The position numbers and the translations under genes are program-made. Below the pieces are notes generated by a model. The model was given only the letters and a program-made list of their open reading frames with translations, searched no databases and was not told the origin of the DNA. Shown in pieces: positions 23,486 through 35,210 of a stretch of 64,000 bases of DNA. Numbering within the stretch: position 1 is the first letter of the stretch; each line of letters begins with the position of its first letter. Source of the DNA: Pyrenochaeta sp. MPI-SDFR-AT-0127 (taxonomy: Eukaryota; Ascomycota; Dothideomycetes; Pleosporales; Cucurbitariaceae); assembly GCA_020747015.1 (NCBI GenBank), contig JAGTJM010000017.1:62001-126000 (forward strand). The letters run 5' to 3'.

Positions 23486-25586
23486 ATGATGGAGTCAAAG
23501 AGCAACGCAAGCCATGACGGGAATAAGAAACGTCCACCAAAAGGTCTACGCCGGGCTTGCTGGGAATGTAAGACAGATCCCCAAGATGATCAAGTATTTG
23601 GAGTTGTATACTAACTGTATCTTTCTATAGGCAAGAGACGGAAAGTGCCAGGAAATTCAAGCCAGACAAACGTCAGCTCCAACGTGAACAGCTTCGGGCC
23701 GGATCAAATAGGGCCAGGAAATGCTTGCCCTATACATATCAACGAGAGGCTGAGCAAGCTCGAGCAACTATTCGACAAATTTGTTTGTCGGAAGAACTCC
23801 ACTATCGGCAATTCATCAGAAACTCTACGAAGCCCAACCCTTGTTGGCTCAAGCGATGGTGAGCCCAAGTTTGGACTACCAGAGTTTTCAAGCGATGCGC
23901 AAAGTATATCATCGATCGGCGAAGGGATTGTAAGTTGATAGCATGATCCTCTAGTATGTGCTATACTCACAGGCATAGCTTGGCGCCCAAACATGGACTT
24001 CTGCACCCTCCATACGCACACTGGTTGATAAGCCAGAGACTGGGCAGCATCCTAGCTGTGACAGCGTGCATCGATCATTGATAGCTTTACTACCTTCGCA
24101 GCATGATGCGGACATCATCTTCGAGTCGTCCAATGGCTGGATGATTCTTGACGGCATATACAGAGCGTCCCCGGATATTTATGTCAATGGAGACCGCCAA
24201 TCATATGCTTTGAATATGCTGGCCATTACTCGAGAACGTTCAATTATCGTCGCCCGCACACTACTCCATCTAGCTATCTGCATCAACTCACTACCTCCCG
24301 AGTTTGATGAATCCCGATTATCGAGCATGTGGAACCTTGACGCAACGATGCAAAACTACGTGGCCACCGTCACTTCCTTGATCACTTCCTCAGACGAACA
24401 GATGCTGACTCTCCACGGCCTTGAGACACTCCTACTGCTCGCTCTCTACTACATGAACAGTGCTTCACTGCGCCAGGCCTGGCTCATAGTTCGACGTGGC
24501 ACGAATCTAGCTTACCTCATGGGATTCCAGCGTATCATCACACAGCCCGATTCCGATCCACCAGTCGCAGGAGTGTCTAATGCTAAAGCTATATGGCGTC
24601 ATTTTGTTGACTTGGACAGGTATCTAGGCTTGCACCTTCGCCTTCCGTTTGCTGCAGAGGACTATCCGCTGTCGGAGGACGCTAGCCTACACGAGATTCA
24701 CAAGTCGAAGATCAACGTGATATCGCGACAGATTGCAGAGCTCGACCGCGAAGTCTCGCCACAAACCTACGCCACGGCCCTCGCAATGGATGAAAAGATT
24801 GAATCAATCATGAGAGAGATGCCCAGGGACTTTTGGGAAGTGCCGAATATTCCCTCGACTGCACGGTCGCCAGAGTCTTATGCGGCACTAGAGAGGCTGA
24901 TGGTACAGATGTGGCACTTCGAGATGAAAATCTTCATTCATCTGCCGTATCTCCTTAGAGCGCCTCAAGAGAGCCGGTACGAATTCTCAAAGGTCACAGC
25001 GCTGCAGGCTAGTCGTAACGTCTTGATGAGGTGGTTCGCGCTTCGTAATGCCAGCATCACACAAGCCTGCTGCCGCTTTGCCGAGATAGGCGTATTCATC
25101 GCAGCAGTTACACTCACATTGGACATTGTCATTGAGCTCGGGACGAAGGAGAAGAGCGAGGTACAGAAGACGAAGGGAACCGACTTTGCCATGATTTGCC
25201 GTCTCATCGGGGAGATGGAGAAGCTGGCCAAGGCAAGCCCACGAGAGAAGATTGCAGCGCGTAGCGCTGTAGTCCTCAAGAAGATCCTGACATCTCTCGA
25301 CCCTAGCAAGCAACCTGCGGGTAAGGCCCGGTTCACTATTCCGTATTTCGGTACCGTAGTGCTGGAATTCAAGAAGCTACCAGTTCGACCCGCATTCGAT
25401 ATGGACTCAAACACGGTTAGGATGATGAATGCTCCTGCTAAGGGAGAGCATCTTCCTGTATTCTCGTTCATCAGCAACGCACTCTGGCCACCAACAAAGG
25501 ACGGCTTCGATGAAGGTTTCGACTGGGATATTGTACTATTTGATGGTCTCGAAGACCGAGATATTGAAGGGAATTGGATCTTTTGA
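23486..25586 (+). CDS. Fungal-specific transcription factor with incomplete C6 zinc cluster
   Basis: Three exons, 23486-23567, 23631-23929 and 23979-25586, with introns of 63 and 49 bp, give 662 residues. Exon 1/2 encode RRACWECKRRKV, the first half of a Zn2Cys6 DNA-binding cluster, with an intron inside CxxC as is common in this class. The remaining four cysteines of the usual pattern are absent; the sequence runs into an Asn/Ser-rich linker and a short coiled-coil-like helix (RLSKLEQLFDKF) of the sort that follows the cluster for dimerisation. Residues ~200-480 are the helical middle homology region (fungal_trans type), with LDRYLGLHLRLPF as the landmark. Target genes are unknown. The reading frame is otherwise intact, so it may act without normal DNA binding or may be mis-spliced in this reconstruction. 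Confidence 0.82.
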
Positions 25587-26739
25587 TTGCTCTCTTGATG
25601 CCGGTTGCTGGTCACCGCATTTCTAGCTCTATAACGCCACCTTTTCAGGGGAGGCGTGAAGATGAGTCTGCGTGCAATCACGCATGGGTGACTCACCGGA
25701 GACATGGGAGGAGGGCGAGTCTCTCCATGGTAGTTTGAGGTTCAACAAATCGTGCACAGGGGAAGGTGGATCGCTCCTACTTCGGCGCTGTGGACTTTGA
25801 CCTGCATATGCAGCACGTAGCAAGGCAGTGTGCAGCTACATCACGTCCTATTTCGGCAAGGTTTGCATAGCGTTCAGGCATGGATACCTGGAGTTTGGTG
25901 CTTTGGTAGTCGGGTCCGTCATTGGCGCTTTTTGTTGCGTGGGCTTCTAGTTTTCTTGTGTGGGTTTCTGGAACATGATATCCCGGTGAGCGTGGCGAAA
26001 TGGTAGCTGCTAAGCGGCACAGGTGGTCTGTACTAGTCAAGTAGTTGTGCGAAGTGTCTTCGCCTTGTAATACTCCGTCGTGCTGCTGTTTGCGTTACTG
26101 TCGCGTTACTGTCATGCGTGGTGCAAGAAGGAGCCGAACGAGCTCCAACCGTCAGGAGCGGCCACGACGAGCAATTCCTGGCGGCAATGGGGAAAATATG
26201 GCCAACTCTGGTCGCCCGGTGGTGTGCAGGGCGAGGCGGTGGTCACTGTGATGTGCTCGAGTCTGATAGGCTGGGCGACTGCAGCATTCCAGCATTCCAG
26301 CATCAGGAGGCCGAATGCGTGTCTCGCAATCTCACCTTGGCGGGTGCTGGATAGGCAAAATCTGGCGCTGGGCACGCTGCGAGCAGTGGTGCGAGTGAAG
26401 GTCTGCTTTTGCATCGTCGCCATTGCCGCGAGTGAGGCTGCGATCGCTCTGAGACAACCAGCCGATCTGTCTCGCCCTTCCATGTCCTCTCGCTTCCGTG
26501 AGCCCTGACTTGTTGCGACCAGACGGCCGGCCATCAACGCCTTCTGGGCACACGACCACATTCGCTTCCACGACACGTCCCCCACGCTCTCCTCTAGTAT
26601 CCATCCTGGCGCTGCAGACGCCTTTGCTCTCCTCTGCATGTCTATGTTGTATCTGTCCGTGCCGCCCTGTCCACCAAGACTGCCTCGTCGGGCGCGCCTC
26701 TGCTAGCCCCCCCGATCCATCTGCGGGCCTCCACCAAGC
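25587..26739. other. Intergenic, upstream of the cysteine-rich F-box-like gene
   Basis: About 1.15 kb. The right half is GC- and CT-rich and open in several frames on both strands, but none shows family features; it is most likely promoter and 5' untranslated sequence. Confidence 0.4.
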
Positions 26740-29700
26740 ATGAGCACGCAACAGCAGAGCCAGACGGACCTCTTCTGGGACAATGAGGCCCGCGAAGGCG
26801 CCCAGATAGCGACCATGGCCACCGCCGCGATAAGCAAGACGGGAACTGGCAAGCAGGATGCTGTTCTCAGCCTCTTCGAGTCGGTCATAACGTCCTATCC
26901 ACCCGTGCTCGAGTCGCTCCTCGCGCAGATATCCACCGTCGCCCTCCTCGACCTTTATCATACTTCGCAGTATCTGCGCCACTTTCTTCAAAGGTACCCG
27001 CTGGCATGGAAGACGCTGTCCTTTCGGCTACCCCAGCCGGCCGTCACAAACATGGGCTCGCCGGGCAATGAGACACCTGACAACAGGGAGCGACAATCGA
27101 AGGCCTACTCCTTCGACGCCCTACTGAAGCAGATAATAGCGCCAAACGGGGCACGGCTGACGAGTCTGGACCTATGTAATACCGCCGTCACGGGCATCGC
27201 TCTCGTTGGCAGCGTGCTTGCGCCGCGGATCGATACTCTCCAGCATTTGTCCGTACGAGGCTGCAAGAACGTCTCGATAAAATACCACATTGTGCCCTTC
27301 TTAGAACCATACACGCTGAGGGATGCGCCGTGGATGCAGAAAGATCTCGCCCTTAGGAGCCTCTATACCTACCGCTGTCGACACCACCGCCGACGACCCT
27401 ATCTCCCCTCATCTCTCATCCGGAGAGACTCTGACTCCGACCCGACCCATCAGCTCATCGAAATATGTCACCAATTAGGGATATGGACAGATACAGCATG
27501 GTGTCCCAGTCCCGGAGGGAGGTGCTTTCGAAGGAAAGACTACCATGCTGGAAGAGCTGGGCCGCAGAACATGGAGGTCTGGGTTCCATTCGACAGGCTT
27601 TGGAGATCAGGTAATCGCTTAGGACCTGTGGAAGGCACAAGGAAACTAGGCGATCACGACGGCAGGCTATGGGAAATCGCTGAGACTGGAGAAGAAGGCG
27701 AGCCACTTGGGCCGGAGAACGGAGACCTTGCCAAGGAGGGCAAACATGTGCCTGCACATCTCAGGAGCAGTCACAGCACTTTCGTCGAAGAAGTCAAGTG
27801 TGCGCAGTGCAACGATGTCATTCTGGAGCGCTGTGAGTCGTGCAGCGTTCGCATGCATTGTATGGGTTGTCGAAAGACGCTTTGCGCCAGCTGCGCGTTC
27901 AATAGGCCAATTCCCAGGAAGCGAGTAAAGACTAGGCACTTCGCAAATTTGGCATTCGGAAGCAGCAGTACTTTGGGCAGCACGCTTGGACAGGCAGCCG
28001 GGTCAGCTTCGTCATTAGAAGACAGGACCCGAGAAGAGAAGGTCGAGAGGAATCGCTTCTGGTGGGCCCCGGGTGCAACACGATCGCCAAACCTCATGAA
28101 TGAGAGTGCACACGAAGATGACTCCTCGGACTCAGAAGACGGCGGCAATCTCAACAACGGCATGCCTGTACCACCGGCGAATCGCGAGCCCCCAAAGCTG
28201 AACATGCATTGGTGCTGTCTTGAGCCTATATTTTCTGGTGGCGGCGGCATAGCTGTTCTGGGTACTGGACTAGGCGGCAGAGGGGCAGACAAGATTCGGG
28301 CAGCACCTTTACCACGCATCAAACAGTTCGAAGACCCTGACTTTTCCAATCAGCTTCGACCAGTGGACTATATTCGAGAACTGAAGAACAATGGATTGTA
28401 CGAGTACGTTCTTGGTGAAGATGTCGATATCATATCGTACCTAAGGCAGGACACCCTAGATCTACAGCAACATACATGTCCACGAGGCTTGTGCAATGAC
28501 TGCTATCGGAGTTTTAGGTGGAAGGTCTCATGTCGGGCTTGCAAGAGCCCTATATGTAAGGAACATGACTTCAGGGCACTGAAGGTCCGCAAATGTGGGT
28601 ATCGAGAGCTGCACACGGAGCGCGAGCATGTTCGATCACATAACGAGCCACCACAGCGCCTGGTCATCCCGGACTTCAATCCAAATAGGGCTGCGATTCC
28701 AGACCCGGAACGCACGCCTACGGCATCATCACATACTGATCTCTTTTCTACGGCCGATAACGACTCTGAAATGTCCGAAACGCCCATGTCACAATCGCAA
28801 ATATTGGTTGCCCCTTCTACCCTTTCCTCTGTGGAGATGTCTGCTACACCATCTCTAAACTCACTTTCGACATCGGATCCCTTCTCCCTAGCGACATCAC
28901 TGTCCTATGTCCCCGTTAGCTCATCTCGGCCACGCTCATTCAGCGTCTCTGGTGTTCGAGGCCGTAATTCGGGCTCCTGGCCGACGTCGCCTCGCGCCCC
29001 ACTCAACTCGATAACGAATCCTCTTCCACTACCGTGCAACCCACGACATCCCGTTCAGTGGGAAGGTTGTGGGGCATACTTTTGTCAGTATCCAAGACCA
29101 GTTGGAGATAATAGACCACAGTGTCCGGCATTACTGAAGGAATGCTCAGAGTGCGCTGTGCTTGTTTGTGATGTTAGTCCATCGCCCCTGTTATTTGATT
29201 CTAAACTGCGGCTAACGACTCTCTAGCAATGCTCCGCATCAAATCCATCGTGCACATGCACATTTTGCACTGTCAATTATCACTGCCCTACCTGCACTCG
29301 CAAACCCAACGTACGCGCAAAATGCCGTCTCGAGGCAGAGATCAAGGCGAAGAAGGAAGCAGAGCTCCGTGCTATAGCAAAGCTCGAGAAAGATAGGATA
29401 GAGCGAGGACAAGCGGATGATTTGGCAGGAGCAATGTCTGAGTTCTTTGCTCAGTTCTATGGTGAGGATATGGTGGCGGATCTCAGCGGACGAGCCGACA
29501 ATTCACTCAGTTCGTCAATGTCTGATTTGCCGTTTCCAAGCCCGGACTCGATTACGGTAACCACTGAATTCGGGGTTGTGGCAGAGCCGGCAAACATGAC
29601 GACCATCAGTGCCGCCGGCCCCTCGCCATATCATCACGCATACGACCATTCGGATGACGAAGAGAACAACGTGGAAATGACTGAGGATTTGCATGAGAAC

Positions 29701-29964
29701 ATGGCAACACTTCAATACGATCTAGCTCACCTACAGCTTCCAATGCACACGGCTGCTATGACGCCACAGCTCACACCAGATATTGAGGCGGAGCATGTAC
29801 TGGAAGAGGAGGATGTGGACGATACTGGTGAAGAGGCGGATATCGATACAGACGACTTTGACGCAGATGCGGAGAGTGCAATCATTGAAGAATTCATTGA
29901 TGATGGGCTTGGAGATGGAGTCCTTACGCCAACCACAACGCATACTACGGCACAGACTACTTGA
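26740..29964 (+). CDS. Large cysteine-rich F-box/LRR-like protein, function unknown
   Basis: Exons 26740-29172 and 29227-29964 join across a 54-bp intron to give 1056 residues. The N-terminus (about 45-90) has an F-box-like helical pattern (LLDLYHTSQYLRHFL...WKTLSF) followed by leucine-rich-repeat-like strands (LTSLDLCNTAVT, LQHLSVRGCKNVS). Three Cys/His clusters follow: about 352-387 (CAQC...CESC...CMGC...CASC), 578-630 (CPRGLCNDC...CRACKSPIC..H) and 774-840 (ending CTFC...CPTC). The intron falls inside the third. They look like treble-clef or RING/B-box-type zinc sites, but I cannot assign a family. The C-terminus is very acidic. A substrate-adaptor role in ubiquitination is a guess from the F-box-like start only. 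Confidence 0.75.
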
Positions 29965-31177
29965 GAACATGGCATACGAAGCAAACCAGGGAACCACTCG
30001 ATCAACTGCACGGACGATAGACTGTAAGCGTATATGATTGAAGGCGCAAGGGTGCATTGAGCTCCGTAAATTTCGCATATTCATGGCATATTTGTATTTA
30101 GCGCATGGGAATACCGGTCAGACTGACGGGGCTTGGGAAGGGATAGTGAAGGAGCATAGGAAACATATCAGTGATATCCAGGGCACGAACTGCAACGGGA
30201 ACGGAGGTGGAGTCGGAGGAATTTAGCGCTCGCATTCACGGAGTTTCTTTTTGACTTTGTTTGGCATATAAATCGATCAAATTCCGTCTCTCTTCATTCT
30301 GATGTCTCTCCCCCCACCCCACCCCCCTTTTTTCTTATGCTCAAGTGCTAAAACGTGTCAGGAAATTTCGACAGAGGACGTCGAGAAATTATGCTAACCA
30401 TTGAACATGCCTAATTGAGTAACAAGCAGGAAGAGTGTGGATTCCGGCAGGCAGTGCAGACCTGAGGCTGAGAATACGACTTTTACTAGACAACATTGCG
30501 GAAATGTTTCTTGGACATGCCGTGCACAAGAGCTTGTCAGTACGCTCGTAGCAACATGGTTTGAAAAGATTGAAAAGAAAACCTCTTTAGAGAGTTTAAT
30601 CTCAATTCCTGTGTTGAAAGCTGTCACAGACTGTTCTGCATTTCGCTCGTGTTCATAACGGCTTCATTCTAAACCACGCTCTGTGACTCTCTACTATGCA
30701 CCTAGGAGACCAACAGTGATTTGTAGCAGTGGCTCCTATACAATTGTTGGCTACACTCCAAAGACAATAGTCAATATTGTCAAAGCAGCTTCTCTCCTCC
30801 AGGAATAGTGAGGCGTGAAAGGTAGATTACTAAAAGCAAAAGGATTCGACCGGGTGAACCGGTTCTGTGCGCAAGTCAAGGACCAGAGACCACAAAGCAA
30901 GGAAGGCATAAAGTCTTTATCTTTTGGGTCAACTCCTAATCACGCATCAACATACATACAATCAAGTCATGAATGAGCAGAATATGTAAGAGAAGTAGAA
31001 TGAACTTTTTTGTAATTCTCCTCAGCGGATGTGCTGAAGACTTGTCTAAGCTAACCAGAGCATGTGGCTCGGCCTTCCCTCAATCCTCAAAGGAGAAATG
31101 GGCGAGACCAACTTTCGTGATCTTCGTGGTATCGTTCGAAGCTAACCGTTACTCCACCCAACACCATCAACCTCAGC
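29965..31177. other. Convergent intergenic spacer
   Basis: 3' ends of the F-box-like gene (+) and RPL7 (-). Contains a C-rich tract near 30310-30334 and a small inverted repeat ACCGG-GTGAA-CCGGT near 30849. No gene recognised. Confidence 0.4.
30310..30334 (+). repeat. C-rich/T low-complexity tract
   Basis: A pure pyrimidine-rich run of C blocks broken by single A and ending in T residues. It lies in the convergent spacer about 350 bp past the upstream stop codon. Confidence 0.7.
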
Positions 31178-32055
31178 TTAGTTCATCTGCCTGACGAGCT
31201 GGTTGATGAATTCCTCGCGGTTGCCAAGATCACCACCCTCGATGAAATGCTTGAACTTGCGGGTGCGGAAGCCACCGGTGGGGGAGGAGAGCTTGAATGG
31301 CCAGAGGAAGTTGGAGGCCTGCTTGAAATTGGGGCCGACGGTGTAGATCTCGTGGATGAGATCCTCGACGGAGGTAATGCCGAACTTCTCGAGGCTGCCC
31401 TCGATGATGTCGTTGGTAGTGATGGGGATGCGCTGCTTGTTGACCTTGGCATAACCGCGCTTGTAGATGAGCTCACGGACAGTCTTCAAGTTGGGGTATC
31501 CGTAAGCGACGAAGGGCTCGACGATCTTCAGCATTTCGCTGGTGGCCTTGGTGAGCCTGATGAATACACCATTGTTGATCTGTAGGAGACGGAGGAGCTG
31601 AAGGGTCTTGCGCTTCTTGGGGTCGATCTTGTTGATACCCTTGATGCGGACTACGAAGACGAGCCTGTTCTCAGCTGGAACGTAGAGGGAGTTGTCCCTC
31701 TTTGCGGCACGCTTTGCCTCGATGACATCGCGCTTGGCCTTGACGTACTCCTGGTTGTACTTCTCGGCGCGCTTGAAGATGGTCTCGCGCTTCTGCTTGT
31801 TGGCCTAAGAGAGTCTTAGCCAACTGTGATGCTCCTATCCGCTTGCGCAGGTTCTGGGAGGCTTTTTATCCTACCTCACGCTTCTTCTTCAGATCGGCGG
31901 CCTGGGAGTCCGTCGTCTTCTGGTGAGCCTTCTGCTTCTTGAGCACCGACTCGGGGACGGCGATGTCGTTCTGGGTGGGGACGCTGCAGACACAGGGAGA
32001 TTAGGATGAATTCGATTGCGAGTATTCATTTTTGGACTTACGATGAGCGGGCCAT
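31178..32055 (-). CDS. RPL7: 60S ribosomal protein L7 (uL30)
   Basis: Three exons, 32055-32042, 31983-31875 and 31804-31178, with introns of 58 and 70 bp, give 249 residues, the normal length. The 14-nt first exon (MARS+) is typical of ribosomal protein genes. The body carries the L7 signature: a basic N-terminal extension (KKKREANKQKRETIFKRAEK), LVFVVRIKGINKIDPKKRK, NGVFIRLTKATSEMLKIVEP and GGDLGNREEFINQLVRQM at the end. It is a component of the large ribosomal subunit that contacts rRNA and the 5S particle region. No snoRNA could be recognised in the introns. It shares a 244-bp upstream region with NCL1. Confidence 0.96.
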
Positions 32056-32299
32056 TTTGCTGGTGGTTAGTTGGGCTTGTCGGTTGTCAGAAAAGCTGGA
32101 GAGGGAAGTTTTGGGTGCGTAGCGAAATCAGTGTGCGCGCTTGGGCCATGCCAAGACTCCGTCCGAGGTGGGTGCGTGCCCCACCAATTACGGTTCCAGC
32201 TTCGCGGAGCTACTCGACATTTTCTTGAGCTCCAAACTTGCGACAGCTGCTGCATTTTGTAGCAATTCGCAATTTACTTTCACAGCATCTCATAGAAAA
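32056..32299. promoter_or_regulatory. Divergent promoter of RPL7 and NCL1
   Basis: Only 244 bp separate the two start codons, so both genes of the translation machinery must be driven from one compact region. No specific ribosomal-protein promoter element was assigned. Confidence 0.6.
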
Positions 32300-34944
32300 A
32301 TGGCGCGAGGAGGTCGCGTGAGTATCTTCGTTTAACATCGTCCGTCTGCTTAGCTGACTCAATATAGGGCGGTGGTCGCAAACCATTTCGTGGTAAAGGC
32401 AGAGGCCGAGGCGGCGGCGGTGGTGGTGGAGGAGGCAGAGATACTCGGACGGATGCATGGTCAGACATCGCGCGCAAGAATGAGCTGTTTGAGAGCTACT
32501 ATCGCATGGGTGGCTTTCTAGAAGAAGCAGAATTCGAGGAAATGTGGAAAGCCCTGCAAAGCGACCTACCCAACAGTTTTCGTTTCACCGGCACCAAGTC
32601 AGACGCACTTGCAGTGCGCGAGATATTCAAGCAGAGATACGTTCCGGCTATTGCAGCGAAGAAGTTCGAAGGTAAGCCTGTGCCGCCCCCAGAAGCGGTG
32701 CAGGCCTTCCCTGACGAGCTGGTCTGGCATATGAAGACCCATAAAAAGGTCATTCGACGACATGCACCATTTGCCGACTTCCAGAAGTTCCTCGTCGCAG
32801 AAGCCGCATCAGGAAACATCAGCCGACAAGAGGTCGTCAGCATGATCCCCCCTCATTTTCTCGATGTAAAGCCGGGCATGGTTGTTTTGGACATGTGCGC
32901 TGCACCAGGTAGCAAATCAGCGCAATTGGCTGAGATGATTCATGGAGACGAGGAAGAGCGAGTTCGGCGGGCAGCCAACGGCGAGTCTGTAGATCTGGCG
33001 GAGGGAGGTGATTACAGTGACGATGGACGATCGACCGGTCTCCTCATCGCCAACGATACCGACTACAAGCGCGCCGGCATGTTGGTACATCAGGTCAAAC
33101 GACTCAACTTCCCAAACCTGATTGTCACTCAACACGATGCTTCTATTTTCCCCTCAATCGAACTCCCCAGCAAAGACGGCCAGAAGAAGCAATATCTTAA
33201 ATACGATAGAATCTTGGCTGATGTCCCTTGCTCTGGTGATGGAACAGCTCGCAAGAACCCCAACGTTTGGCAAAAGTGGACACCCAAGGATGGCCTTGGT
33301 CTCCATAACCTGCAATTGCGCATTCTGTTCCGTGGTCTACAAATGCTCAAGAAAGGTGGCCGCATGGTGTACTCGACCTGCAGTATGAACCCTGTAGAGA
33401 ATGAAGCAGTAGTGGCTGCAGCTATCGAGGCTTGCGGGGGAATCTCCAAGGTCAAGCTTGTAGATTGTTCTGATCACCTACCGAATCTCAAACGGAAACC
33501 AGGTCTGAATGTGTGGAAAGTACTCGACACATCATCAGTTCCAGGAGGAGAGAAAGACAAGACTGCTCATATGTTCACCAGCTGGGAAGCGTACCAAAAA
33601 GCGAAGGCCAAGTACGAGATTGACGAACCAACGCGCCAGTTTTCGACCAAGATCACTGCCGGCTGTTTTCCACCGATCGCCAAATCTCCCGAGGAAAGAA
33701 TTCCACTTGAGAACTGTATCCGTGTTTATCCTCACTTACAAGATACTGGAGGCTTCTTTATCGCAATCATCGAAAAGTTGGATGATATCAAGATTGCGCA
33801 GGTCCAGAATCCAGAAAATGCCGCAAAGGCACAAAGGTCGCAGGCACATGCTGAGAAGACGACTGACGCATCCATACCGACGCCGGAGGAGAACGTCATC
33901 GAAGCGGATGCTACCAAGAGTGCCGAGGACGATGCCTCCGACATTACTGCCCCGCTGAAGCGTAAATTGGAAGAGTCTGAGGGAACAGCGCCCGTGAAGA
34001 AGGCCAAAGCCGATGAGAATGACAATTCTGTGCCCACAGAAAACGGTTCAACAGAAACTGAGCAACCCGTCCTTACAGCTAATGGATCAGCTACGAACGG
34101 TTCAAACACACAACCAGCAACCCCCAAAGACGCTCGTCTTAAACCTGAGAATCAAAGCCAGAACAAGGAATATTTCGAGTATCTGGCATCCGACGATCCT
34201 ACCATAACCTCGATCCTGGACTTCTTCGGCATTTCCTCTCGCTTCCCACGCGACCGCTTCATGGTCAAGAACAAGGAAGGCCTCTCGCTGAACAAGATCT
34301 ACTACACCTCCGCGTTCGCAAAGACAATCATCTCGCAGAACAAAGATCGCGGTATGAAGTTTATTCACTGTGGTGTTGTCATGTTCGTGGCACACAAGAT
34401 CAAGGATAAAGATTACACTCACGCACCATGGCGTTTGCAGAACGAGGGCATACGCATTCTAGAGCCGTGGGCGAGCAAGCGCATCGTTACTTGCACAAGT
34501 AAGCAGACATTACATCAGCTCATCATGGAGATGTTTCCCAAACTGCCCAAAGAGGGAGATACAGGCCTGGGAGAAGTCGGCAGCCAGCTGCAGCAAATGG
34601 ACATTGGATGTTGCTTTGTCCGCATCGAAAAGGACGAAGAGCAGGGCATTCCGTTCCGCATGGTACTCCCACTGTGGAGACACCCTGGCAGTGCCAATCT
34701 CATGGTGGACAAGGATGACCGCAAGGCGATGCTTTTACGCCTGTTTAACGAGAAGGATACCGAGATCATCAACCATGTTGCCGATAAGGCAAAGGCGGAG
34801 CTCAAGGCCAAAGAAGAGGCGGAGATGGAGGATATCAAGGCGGCAGGCGACGTCAGTGATGGCGAGCAGGCGGATGAGGCAGCCATCGCGGAAGAGGAGG
34901 AAGGTGGTGTAAATCTAGATGTCGACATGGAAGATGATGCGTAG
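32300..34944 (+). CDS. NCL1: tRNA (cytosine-5)-methyltransferase NCL1/TRM4 (NSUN2 type)
   Basis: Exons 32300-32317 and 32368-34944 with a 50-bp intron give 864 residues. The N-terminus is an RGG/poly-Gly stretch (residues ~1-27) that may bind RNA. The Rossmann methyltransferase core has the SAM loop LDMCAAPGSKSAQL, motif IV DVPCSGDGTARKN with Cys294, and motif VI YSTCSMNPVENEAVV with Cys344; in this family the latter is the nucleophile and the former assists release. A PUA-like C-terminal region follows an acidic linker, and the tail is Glu/Asp-rich. The enzyme makes m5C in tRNAs (positions 34, 40, 48, 49 in yeast) in the nucleus. All catalytic residues are present. The 266-bp gap to the next gene is a convergent spacer. 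Confidence 0.95.
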
Positions 34945-35210
34945 AGATCTGCTCAAAATGACTCGATGGTATCCAGGAGGATCAGTACGATTTTAGTCTT
35001 TGGACACGTCAGGGTATGCATTTGGTTCGGCGTTCTCTTCCTACTTATGTTTTCAAGAATCTTTGACCGGGCCCTTGTTCAAAATAAAGTATGATCAAGA
35101 TGGCCATATATTGATCAATGTATTGTTCTCGTTTTATTACATCCCCAAGCTTCATTCCTGATTGTCCAAGCGAATTTTGAGAGTCTTATAGTTGGTATTA
35201 TGAGGCCACC

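Noticed and set aside
26112..26991. Several 140-220-codon frames on both strands upstream of the F-box-like gene
   Set aside because: They overlap each other and the real coding start, differ in frame, and show no conserved features; due to high GC.
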